From: Deltaproteobacteria bacterium
Lineage (GTDB): Bacteria > Bdellovibrionota_F > JAHFAK01
Length of the DNA stretch: 10,605 nucleotides
NCBI GenBank assembly: GCA_023250585.1
Contig: JAHFAK010000083.1
Span: 1 to 10,605 of the forward strand
Reading direction: 5' to 3'
Position 1 is the stretch's first letter. Every line of letters starts with the position of its first letter. Below are positions 1 to 6,266 of this stretch, piece after piece. A program made the position numbers and the translations under genes. The notes beneath the pieces are model-generated. The model was not told the origin of the DNA and searched no databases. It was given only the letters and a program-made list of their open reading frames with translations.

Positions 1-3000
1 CACGATAGGCAATGATATATTTGTAGGTAAATATGCCTACATGAGCCCCGAGCAATTGCTGAGAAAAGAACTGACACCAAAATCTGACATATTTTCAGCA
101 GGCATTGTTCTCTATGAACTCCTCTTTAAGAAACTTCCTCCGGGACGAATGAGAAATAGAGACATTGTAGTACTTGATACCGATGAATCACAGATTGATC
201 CCGAGCTAGATATTCGTCTCATGAATACCCTTCCAAAAGAATTGAAAAATATTATCGAAAAGGCGACTGCAATCAATCCCGAAGATCGCTATAAGAATGC
301 GCTTGAATTTCACGTTGATTTAATGAGTTTTATTTTTACGCATAACAAACATGTCAATTCATTTTCTGTAGCCAATTATATCAAAACGGCATTTTCAGGT
401 GCCATGTATGGACGAGAGGAAGAAGAGAGAGAATCCGAGGCCATAACCCTCTCAGAAGCAGTAACTTCTTTTATCGAGCAAAAGAAAGTAGCTGTTCTGC
501 ATATCAACATAAAGCCTATCGCTCGAGATACAGGCAAAAATGAAGAAGTCCTTGGTATGTTTCAAGAAGTGTTGCGAATTGTACTTAAACATGGAGGAAT
601 TATTTATCGATTACGTGATACTGAACTCATTACGGTCTTTGGTCTTCCTAAAAATCAAGAAGATGATGTGTATCGAGCTTTGCTTACAACGTTAGACGTG
701 AAAAACTATGTAAGCGGACTCAAACTCAATTTTAAAGTCGCCCTGACTCAGGCTTTAGACTTTGGTACGGTTATTGTTAATTTTAAAGACGAAGACTTAA
801 ATAATTTTACTCTATCTGAAGGCCCTGAAAAACAAGTGAAAGACTTAATAGCCGCAGCTTCTCCCGGAGATATTCTCTGTGGTCCTTCGATTGAACGTAT
901 GACTAAAGATCAATTTGAATTTACCCAAGTTGAACGAAACAATCATCACTACACTCGATTGATTGATACTGCGAAAGACTTAAGTCAATTCAAAAGCTCT
1001 CATGATCACCAAGAGCACTTTGTTAATAGGAAGACAGAACTCGATAGTGTAGCTCATGCATTAAACGAAATAACTATCGACAAGGGAAAAACCATAACAA
1101 TAATTGGAGAAGCAGGAATTGGAAAAACTGCGCTTATTCGAGAAATTGCACGAAGGGCCGGAGAGTCGAATACTCAAATATTTATAGGATCATTTCATCC
1201 GTATATAAAAACTCCGTATTCAATCTTTAGACAATTAATTGTTCAACTCTTGAGTGATCAGAGTAATAACAGAGAAATTTCTTCATCACACATAGCAGAG
1301 CTGCAAGGTTATGGACTCACTCCCATGGAATTTGAATCAATGAAGAGCATTCTTTCCATGAGGTATAAGAGCGAAGCTTTAGATGCTCTTCCTCCAGAAA
1401 AGAAAAAAATAATCATCTTTCTTGCATTACGAAAGATCTTACTTGGATATGCGAATCAGAAGACGATCTGTGTCTTTGAAGATCTACACTTGGCTGATGA
1501 ATTATCGTTTGAAGCGATTGATTCAATTTTTGCCAATGGACCTCTTCCTAATATTCTCATGATTAAAACACACAGAAAAGAATTTTCATACATCTGGAAA
1601 AACCTGGACCTGGAAGAAATAACACTTCACCTTGAGCCACTTGATAAAAATAATTTAGGAAATTATTTAAAAACAATCACCCATATTCCTATTGAAGAAA
1701 ATTCGTTATCACAGATATATACAAAGTCATCGGGAAATCCGCTCTTTGCAGGAGAGCTTACTAAAAGCTTACTTGATAAAAATCAATTAACTAAAGTCGG
1801 CAATTCTTTGTGTTTAAGAAAAGATCGAGATGCATATATCATTCCCGATACGATTTACTCTTTACTCTCTGCGCGAATTGATTCTCTTCCTAAGTCCGCC
1901 AAAGAACTGCTGAGATTAGCAGCAGTCATTGGGAATGAATGTACCTTTGATACACTCAGTGTTCTTGCGAATAAAGACTCGAAAAATTTGAAACATACGC
2001 TTACCGAATTACAATCAGCCGGTATGATACAAGAAGTATCTTCTCAGAACACATACACGGTGACTCACGCGCTCATGAGGGATGTCGTGTATAACAACAT
2101 CCCTACTGACACGAGAAAGTTATTACACAAAAAAACAGCAGATTATCTTCTTGAAAAATACACTCATGAATTGGAAGAGCACACGAATGAGCTTGCGTAT
2201 CATTACAGTAATTCAAATGATGGAGAAAAAGCATTTCATTATTTAGTTAAGGCTGGTGATGAAGCACATAAAGTTTATCTCTTAAATGAAGCTCATCGAT
2301 ACTATAGTGAAGCCATTGTTTGTTTTACCAACAACCTCACACTCTTTGGCGATAGCTATCTCGTACTTATTGAACTTCATTATAAAGTAGGAATTATCAA
2401 TCAGATTCTAGGAAAACTTGATAATGCACTAACGAGTCTCAATGAAGCACTTAAAACTTCACAGGATCATCAGATCCAGGACTTTGTTCCAAAGATCTAT
2501 CATCAAATAGCACGTATCTTGAACATTAAAGGAGATTACAGCAAGGCTTTCCATTATATACAGGATGCTATAACTATTTCGAGTAATACCAATCCTTTCG
2601 ACACACTCGAATTCTTACATGAAGAAGCAAATATGTATCGAACGATCCATAACAATACAAAGGCCTTGGAAATACTCGAAAAAGGATTAAACGAAGCGAA
2701 ACATTTAGATGATAAGCAGTTGGAAAGTAAATACTTAAATAACTTAGGCATTCTCTACGGTGATATCAATTATAAAAAAGCTATCAGTTTTTTCAAAGAA
2801 TCGTATTTTTTGCGTAAACAAATGAATGATAAACTTGCTATCTCAGTTCTTTTTTCCAATGTTTCAGCACTTTGGTATAAAAATAGGAAATTCGATAAAG
2901 CGATTAAATATGCAAAATTAAGTTTACGTATTTCTTCTGAAATCGAAGATAAATTTGGCATATGCTTGAATCTTAATAATTTAGGAGAAATGTATTTAGC

Positions 3001-3352
3001 ACTTGATGATCTTGATAGAGCACTTTCTTATTTCAAACAAGGGCTAACACAGTCTCGTGAAATGTCGTGGAAAGAAGGAATAGTTGCTTCGACGATTCAT
3101 ATATGCCTTATCAATGTACTTAAGAATCACAATATACCTGAAACAAAAAAGATACTTGAGGGATCTCTTAAGGGAGCACAAGAATTGCAACACCCAGAAT
3201 TAATCGCTAAAACATATCTTGTACAATCGAAAATTCTTGCTCTTGAAAACAAAGTTGAGGAATCAAACGTAGTTTTCAAGAATGCTCAGGATGTAATTAA
3301 ACAAAATAACCTTTCAAAGTATCTGCAGGATTTTGAGAGAAAAATTCATTAA
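1..3352 (+). CDS. Ser/Thr protein kinase - cyclase-like - STAND ATPase - TPR regulator (C-terminal part)
   Basis: The reading frame is open from the left edge (first full codon at position 2), so the N-terminus, including the kinase N-lobe and HRD/DFG motifs, lies outside the window; the first ATG at 41 is internal. Visible are 1116 residues. Residues 1-105 are a kinase C-lobe: the activation-segment end GKYAYMSPEQ, the subdomain IX Asp (D29 in SDIFSAG) and the subdomain XI Arg (R96 in INPEDR). Residues about 160-310 resemble a class III nucleotide-cyclase fold (GGIIYRLRDTELITVFGLP) but seem to lack the metal-binding Asp pair. Residues about 340-600 form a P-loop ATPase with Walker A GEAGIGKT (369-376), Walker B ICVFEDLH (489-496) and GNPLF at 578. 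TPR-like helices fill about 735-1110. Family knowledge suggests a cytoplasmic sensor that couples ATP-dependent assembly to Ser/Thr phosphorylation. Its ligand and targets are unknown. Confidence 0.9.
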   Translation, partial: TIGNDIFVGKYAYMSPEQLLRKELTPKSDIFSAGIVLYELLFKKLPPGRMRNRDIVVLDTDESQIDPELDIRLMNTLPKELKNIIEKATAINPEDRYKNALEFHVDLMSFIFTHNKHVNSFSVANYIKTAFSGAMYGREEEERESEAITLSEAVTSFIEQKKVAVLHINIKPIARDTGKNEEVLGMFQEVLRIVLKHGGIIYRLRDTELITVFGLPKNQEDDVYRALLTTLDVKNYVSGLKLNFKVALTQALDFGTVIVNFKDEDLNNFTLSEGPEKQVKDLIAAASPGDILCGPSIERMTKDQFEFTQVERNNHHYTRLIDTAKDLSQFKSSHDHQEHFVNRKTELDSVAHALNEITIDKGKTITIIGEAGIGKTALIREIARRAGESNTQIFIGSFHPYIKTPYSIFRQLIVQLLSDQSNNREISSSHIAELQGYGLTPMEFESMKSILSMRYKSEALDALPPEKKKIIIFLALRKILLGYANQKTICVFEDLHLADELSFEAIDSIFANGPLPNILMIKTHRKEFSYIWKNLDLEEITLHLEPLDKNNLGNYLKTITHIPIEENSLSQIYTKSSGNPLFAGELTKSLLDKNQLTKVGNSLCLRKDRDAYIIPDTIYSLLSARIDSLPKSAKELLRLAAVIGNECTFDTLSVLANKDSKNLKHTLTELQSAGMIQEVSSQNTYTVTHALMRDVVYNNIPTDTRKLLHKKTADYLLEKYTHELEEHTNELAYHYSNSNDGEKAFHYLVKAGDEAHKVYLLNEAHRYYSEAIVCFTNNLTLFGDSYLVLIELHYKVGIINQILGKLDNALTSLNEALKTSQDHQIQDFVPKIYHQIARILNIKGDYSKAFHYIQDAITISSNTNPFDTLEFLHEEANMYRTIHNNTKALEILEKGLNEAKHLDDKQLESKYLNNLGILYGDINYKKAISFFKESYFLRKQMNDKLAISVLFSNVSALWYKNRKFDKAIKYAKLSLRISSEIEDKFGICLNLNNLGEMYLALDDLDRALSYFKQGLTQSREMSWKEGIVASTIHICLINVLKNHNIPETKKILEGSLKGAQELQHPELIAKTYLVQSKILALENKVEESNVVFKNAQDVIKQNNLSKYLQDFERKIH

Positions 3353-3394
3353 TCCATAATCAACACAATGTACATTTCACAAAATGGATGGGCA

Positions 3395-3766
3395 CTATGC
3401 TGCTTTTAAGTTAAACTCAATTGCCTCATAATCAACAATGGGCTTCTTCATTGGTCGTCCCTGTACTTTTCTTTCGAGAACCTTAATAACTCCAAGGGTT
3501 TCAAAAAAAATAATCAACTTGTTTACATTGGATTGATCCTTCCCAACTATTTTGGCAAGCTCATAAATTGATCTTGGATGAAATGATTGAATGCACATAA
3601 GGATATCGATATTTTTGATAAACTTCTCGAAATCACGTTTATTATCAAATGCAATTTCATAATGAGGTATCATTTTTCTTTTCTTTGCTTTTATCTCTTG
3701 TAAAGTTCGTGCAAAATCAGTGAGTGATTCACTCGCCGTTTTTAATGAAATGATTAATTTTCTCAT
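3395..3766 (-). CDS. tumA: TumA-like antitoxin, winged-HTH DNA-binding protein
   Basis: This is a 123-residue basic protein. Residues about 50-105 read as a winged helix-turn-helix: helices around IDILMCIQ and SIYELAKIVG, a recognition helix KDQSNVNKLIIFFETLG, then a wing VIKVLERKVQGRPMKKP. This matches the HVO_A0114/TumA group of putative DNA-binding antitoxins. The ATG overlaps the stop of the upstream TumE-like gene by 4 nt (ATGA), and GGGAG (3778-3774) sits 7 nt before it, so translation is probably coupled. The usual role would be to neutralise the partner and repress the shared promoter; the dyad at 4080-4099 is a candidate target. The N-terminal 45 residues form a basic amphipathic helix, possibly the toxin-binding part (inference). 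A MarR-like regulator unrelated to toxin-antitoxin function is possible. Confidence 0.7.
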   Translation of the reverse strand: MRKLIISLKTASESLTDFARTLQEIKAKKRKMIPHYEIAFDNKRDFEKFIKNIDILMCIQSFHPRSIYELAKIVGKDQSNVNKLIIFFETLGVIKVLERKVQGRPMKKPIVDYEAIEFNLKAA

Positions 3767-4059
3767 AATTTTACTCCCATATGCTGATAAATAAGGTTTT
3801 TAAAGTCCTCTATTAACTGTTCTTCATTCCTATAGGTGTATTCATATTGTACACCATTTATATGAACATGATGTCCCTTCGGATGATGATTATCCATTAA
3901 AACCTTATTATTAGTTTTCGTATCATAAAAAATAAGACTATATTTTACTCCATCAGGGTATCGCTCTACATCTTCCACTATATAAATTGTTTCTTCTAAA
4001 ATATATCGATACCGGATTGTTTCTTTTAAATGGAATAGAACCGTTGCTTTAGGGCTCAT
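3763..4059 (-). CDS. tumE: TumE-like toxin (DUF6516 family)
   Basis: This is a 98-residue protein with the pattern I associate with TumE/DUF6516: an N-terminal strand pair with a basic region, a YSLIFYD strand, the His-rich signature DNHHPKGHHVH (residues 56-66), an aromatic strand VQYEYTYRN and a terminal helix QLIEDFKNLIYQ. The molecular target of TumE is not established. The gene is first in a two-gene unit and overlaps the antitoxin start by 4 nt; toxin-first order fits this family. No Shine-Dalgarno sequence lies before the ATG. Instead the predicted transcription start falls on the A of the ATG, which suggests a leaderless transcript. The length is normal to slightly short and the reading frame is intact, so the module looks functional. 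The family call comes from recognition without a database search. Confidence 0.7.
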   Translation of the reverse strand: MSPKATVLFHLKETIRYRYILEETIYIVEDVERYPDGVKYSLIFYDTKTNNKVLMDNHHPKGHHVHINGVQYEYTYRNEEQLIEDFKNLIYQHMGVKL

Positions 4060-4065
4060 GATTTT

Positions 4066-4094
4066 ATACTAGCAGTAATATAGGTAAAAGTCAA
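4066..4094 (-). promoter_or_regulatory. Sigma-70 promoter of the tumE-tumA unit
   Basis: Read on the minus strand there is a -35 box TTGACT (4094-4089), a 17-bp spacer and an extended -10 TGCTAGTAT (hexamer 4071-4066). The predicted +1 is 4059, the first base of the toxin ATG. Confidence 0.7.
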
Positions 4095-4099
4095 CCTAT
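4080..4099. promoter_or_regulatory. Candidate operator: 6-8-6 dyad over the tumE -35 box
   Basis: There is a perfect inverted repeat, ATAGGT - 8 nt - ACCTAT, covering the -35 box and the upstream part of the spacer. A dimeric winged-HTH protein bound here would block RNA polymerase. Autoregulation by the TumA-like protein is the natural inference. An imperfect second copy (ATAGGT at 4193-4198, ACCT at 4209-4212) lies about 110 bp away. Confidence 0.5.
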
Positions 4100-4326
4100 G
4101 TAGTATTATCACTGATGCTCCTATGGATTTAATCTGTATCTGATGGGCTGCTTTTACAAAAACCTAACAGTCATACAAGTTTAGGAGATACAATAGGTAT
4201 TTCAAAAAACCTGCATAATATGGACTCTGTGTATATCTATCAAGTCCTTACCAATTGAGGAGATCATAATTGACAGCTTTCATAAAAAAGGTTTATTGAA
4301 GATATAATACCTCTGGTTGTCAGAGA

Positions 4327-4373
4327 ATTTTTCCTATTTTGAGTACACATTCTTAGTCATGTGTTCGAAAAAT
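4327..4373. promoter_or_regulatory. Nested inverted repeats with a candidate enhancer (UAS) dyad
   Basis: The inner perfect dyad is ACACAT (4345-4350) - 8 nt - ATGTGT (4359-4364). Outside it lies a second perfect 7-bp pair, ATTTTTC (4327-4333) and GAAAAAT (4367-4373). The inner dyad is centred about 123 bp upstream of the predicted sigma-54 start at 4478, within the usual range for an enhancer-binding activator of sigma-54. The activator is not encoded in the window as far as I can see. Confidence 0.45.
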
Positions 4374-4422
4374 GGGATTATTGCCAAACCATACGGTGCT
4401 AAATAATCGGTAACCTTCTGTC

Positions 4423-4445
4423 TTTATTTGATTTTATGAAATAAA
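4423..4445. repeat. A/T-only inverted repeat between the UAS and the sigma-54 core
   Basis: The perfect arms are TTTATTT (4423-4429) and AAATAAA (4439-4445) with a 9-nt loop. It sits between the candidate enhancer and the promoter core, where bent or IHF-bound DNA often lies in sigma-54 systems. Only half of an IHF consensus (WATCAA) is matched, on the minus strand. With no G:C pairs in the arms it is a poor terminator. Confidence 0.4.
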
Positions 4446-4450
4446 AATTA

Positions 4451-4467
4451 TTGGCATAGCACTTGCA
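4451..4467 (+). promoter_or_regulatory. Sigma-54 (RpoN) promoter of the six-gene operon
   Basis: TTGGCATAGCACTTGCA matches the -24/-12 consensus YTGGCACG-N4-TTGCW. The invariant GG (4453-4454) and GC (4465-4466) have exactly the required spacing, and two consensus positions differ (C to T, G to A). The predicted start is about 4478, giving a leader of roughly 10 nt that still contains the GGAGG at 4480-4484. No sigma-70 promoter of comparable quality was seen near this gene. Confidence 0.75.
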
Positions 4468-4487
4468 TTATAACCAAACGGAGGTAT

Positions 4488-5474
4488 ATGAATATACAAA
4501 AAACTTTTACCATTCTTTGCGGTGTTTTTTTTCTCTGGAGTAATTTTATATATGACAATCCTGCGGTCGCATCTCTTCCTCTGTGCGGAATGTTTGGGAA
4601 ACTACCCTCATCTCAGAAAGGAAAGATTATGAAAAAAGCATCAAAAGAACACACTCCACTTCGTATTGCTCTTATTGGAGGAACACATGGAAACGAACGA
4701 TTGGGAATTGAAATTGTTTCTCATTGGTCACACGCAATTCCTTTTGAAACTCCACATATAATTGAACCAATGATTGCAAACCAAAAAGCAGTTGATTCAG
4801 GTCTTCGCTTTATTGATTATGATCTCAATCGCTCCTTCGGAAAAAACTCAACACCATCAGGCTATGAAGCAGAACGAGCCCGTGAATTGACAGAAAAGAT
4901 TAGTGGAAATTTTGATCTTGTCATTGATCTTCATACAACAACTTCACATATGGGCTTTACGATCATTCTACCAAAAACAGATCCATTAAGCCGCCGAGCG
5001 GCTCTCTATCTTAAAACTCACTTTCCTGATATCACTATAATTGAATCATTGAGAGTTGATGAAAATAGCCTGTTTATCAGTGCTCTTGCCCCGAGTGGAC
5101 TTCTTTTTGAAATTGGTCCCGTAGCAAATAATATTGTGAATACTCAATTATTACTTACATTGAATACCATTCTTACAAAACTTCTCACCTGGGATTTTGG
5201 AGAAATAAACGTACCTAAGTCCTGGTATTACTATAAAATTGTCGACTATCTCTATTATCCTAAGGAAGGAGGCCCATACTACATTCATCCTGAACGTGAG
5301 GGCAAAGATTTTGTAGCAGTGAAACACGGTGATCCTTTATTTATCGATCTTAATGGAAAGACACTTGTGTACGAAGGTGAAGAATTCTATCCCTTCTTCA
5401 TTAATGAAGCTGCGTATAGGCTGTCACGAATTGCTATGTATACATCAAAAAAAATGGAGGGGTGGAAAGAATAA
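4488..5474 (+). CDS. Aspartoacylase-family zinc amidohydrolase with N-terminal signal-like extension
   Basis: This 328-residue protein belongs to the aspartoacylase (ASPA/AstE, M14-like) family, which hydrolyses N-acyl amino acids such as N-acetylaspartate. Visible are the zinc ligands H67 and E70 (GGTHGNE) and H149 (DLHTTTSHMG), the substrate site RFIDYDLNR (R107, N114, R115), the catalytic Glu E208 in LLFEIGP and the C-terminal HPEREGKDF, HGDPLF and NEAAY (Y310) motifs. About 58 residues precede the first catalytic strand, far more than in human ASPA. The extra part reads as a signal peptide: K5, hydrophobic residues 6-22, and an AVA-type cleavage site near residue 28. GGAGG precedes this start by only 3 nt. 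An internal ATG at 4629 with a better-spaced site would give a 281-residue cytoplasmic form of family-typical length. It is the first gene after the sigma-54 promoter. The true acyl-amino-acid substrate is not known. Confidence 0.85.
   Translation: MNIQKTFTILCGVFFLWSNFIYDNPAVASLPLCGMFGKLPSSQKGKIMKKASKEHTPLRIALIGGTHGNERLGIEIVSHWSHAIPFETPHIIEPMIANQKAVDSGLRFIDYDLNRSFGKNSTPSGYEAERARELTEKISGNFDLVIDLHTTTSHMGFTIILPKTDPLSRRAALYLKTHFPDITIIESLRVDENSLFISALAPSGLLFEIGPVANNIVNTQLLLTLNTILTKLLTWDFGEINVPKSWYYYKIVDYLYYPKEGGPYYIHPEREGKDFVAVKHGDPLFIDLNGKTLVYEGEEFYPFFINEAAYRLSRIAMYTSKKMEGWKE
4617..4631 (+). promoter_or_regulatory. Alternative ribosome binding site and start of the aspartoacylase gene
   Basis: AAAGGA (4617-4622) lies 6 nt before an in-frame ATG at 4629-4631. 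Initiation here gives MKKASKEHTP directly before the conserved core and removes the signal-like segment. Both starts may be used, or the upstream one may serve only for export. Confidence 0.45.
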
Positions 5475-5498
5475 TCTATTTACTACAAAGGAGGATTT

Positions 5499-6266
5499 AT
5501 GGAAGTACTGAATCAACGATATCATAATGATCCATTTGCTCTGAGAGCAGTGAGTTATAAAATAGGATGTAATCAATTTGCTCACGTACGCCGCGAAGAA
5601 AGAGCCCATCTCTTTACCGATATTCCTATAATGAATAGTCAAAAAGCTCTCGAACTCCAATCAGGATCTGGTTATGTTTCAGACGGATTAAAAGAAATTG
5701 CTCCGAACATTGATGTCGTTTGTATAGAACCTTCTCTAAGTTTAGCGCAAACTACTTTAGATAAGTATCCCACTATCTGCGCTCCACTTGAGTCCATTCC
5801 ACTTGCAAATAACTCAGCTGACTTAATTTTTGTTCTTGCAGGATTTCATCATTCCCCTTCTTTAGCTCCAATAATTACAGAGATACAAAGAATACTGAAA
5901 TCTGGAGGATATGCATCGATAGCAGAAGTACTCAAGGGATCAAAAGAGGCGCGTTGGCTTAATGAATATGTAGATAAACATACGACAAGGGGACACAAGG
6001 GAATCTTTATATCAGAAGGAGATTTTTCTGAACTCTTGGTACAAGAAGGATTTACTGATATACATGAAGAAAGAAAAACAATTCATTGGCTCGCAAAGGA
6101 TAGAAATGAATTATTACAATTTCTCAAAACATTATTTGGCCTTGAATGCTCACTCAAACAAATCGATCAAGACATTGATGATTATTTACATCCACTAGAA
6201 TTACCAGGGGGATATGGAGTAAAATGGAATCTGTTGTATGCACAAGGGAAGAAACATGAATGCTAG
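5499..6266 (+). CDS. SAM-dependent class I methyltransferase
   Basis: This 255-residue protein has a Rossmann-type methyltransferase core (Methyltransf_11-like) at about residues 46-145. Motif I is ALELQSGSGYVSDGL (50-64), in which the usual Gly before the GxG is Ser/Gln-substituted (QSGSG). The acidic residue that binds the SAM ribose is E77 (VCIEPS). Motif IV is DLIFVLAGFHHS and the motif V region is ILKSGGYASIAEV. The C-terminal 100 residues are helical and probably form the acceptor-binding cap. A strong AAAGGAGG (5487-5494) fixes the ATG. It follows the aspartoacylase by 24 bp and overlaps the transporter by 11 nt. The context suggests methylation of a small molecule that the neighbouring ligase also handles, but N-, O- or C-methylation cannot be told from the sequence. 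Confidence 0.85.
   Translation: MEVLNQRYHNDPFALRAVSYKIGCNQFAHVRREERAHLFTDIPIMNSQKALELQSGSGYVSDGLKEIAPNIDVVCIEPSLSLAQTTLDKYPTICAPLESIPLANNSADLIFVLAGFHHSPSLAPIITEIQRILKSGGYASIAEVLKGSKEARWLNEYVDKHTTRGHKGIFISEGDFSELLVQEGFTDIHEERKTIHWLAKDRNELLQFLKTLFGLECSLKQIDQDIDDYLHPLELPGGYGVKWNLLYAQGKKHEC
6243..6258 (+). promoter_or_regulatory. Ribosome binding site that selects the MFS start at 6256
   Basis: AAGGGAAG (6244-6251) is 4 nt before ATG 6256-6258. An ATG 18 nt upstream (6238) is in frame but would place this site inside the gene, so 6256 is preferred. Confidence 0.6.

Larger units (their letters stand above)
4060..4487. other. Intergenic regulatory region between the divergent tumEA unit and the sigma-54 operon
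   Basis: These 428 bp have no convincing gene on either strand. They hold the minus-strand toxin promoter and dyad (4066-4099), a short inverted repeat CCTAA/TTAGG (4163-4167 and 4181-4185), nested inverted repeats at 4327-4373, an A/T-only inverted repeat at 4423-4445 and the sigma-54 promoter at 4451-4467. The stretch from about 4100 to 4320 has no feature I can name. It contains short open stretches without start codons that could be decayed coding sequence. Confidence 0.6.

Noticed and set aside
2554-2961. Minus-strand open frames within the large kinase-TPR gene.
   Set aside because: They are antisense to a strong TPR-coding frame, lack recognisable motifs and have no ribosome binding sites.
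2955-2975. TTGGCATATGCTTGAA inside the kinase gene as a second sigma-54 site.
   Set aside because: The -12 element lacks the GC and the position is inside a TPR coding region with no gene start nearby.
3352-3394. Possible bidirectional terminator between the convergent kinase and tumA genes (ATCCAT 3352-3357 and ATGGAT 3384-3389).
   Set aside because: The arms are only 6 bp with a 26-nt loop, low G+C and no T-run on either side. A Rho-dependent end is equally possible, so no terminator is called.
4270-4312. TTGACA (4270-4275) and TATAAT-like sequence downstream, as a sigma-70 promoter for the plus-strand operon.
   Set aside because: The spacer is 27 bp, far outside the workable range, and the TTTATT at the correct distance is a weak -10.
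4119-4330. Short open stretches in two frames that read like fragments of one protein (for example ending in KNLHNMDSVYIYQVLTN and SLPIEEIIIDSFHKKGLLKI).
   Set aside because: There is no upstream start codon or ribosome binding site, the total is under 45 codons per frame and no family is recognised. A decayed gene is possible but not supportable.
4060-4487. CRISPR array, tRNA or insertion-sequence ends in the intergenic gap.
   Set aside because: No regularly spaced repeats, no cloverleaf-like segment and no terminal inverted repeats with target duplications were seen.
5329-5660. Small open frames on both strands around the aspartoacylase-methyltransferase junction.
   Set aside because: They overlap conserved coding sequence of both genes in other frames and have no family resemblance.
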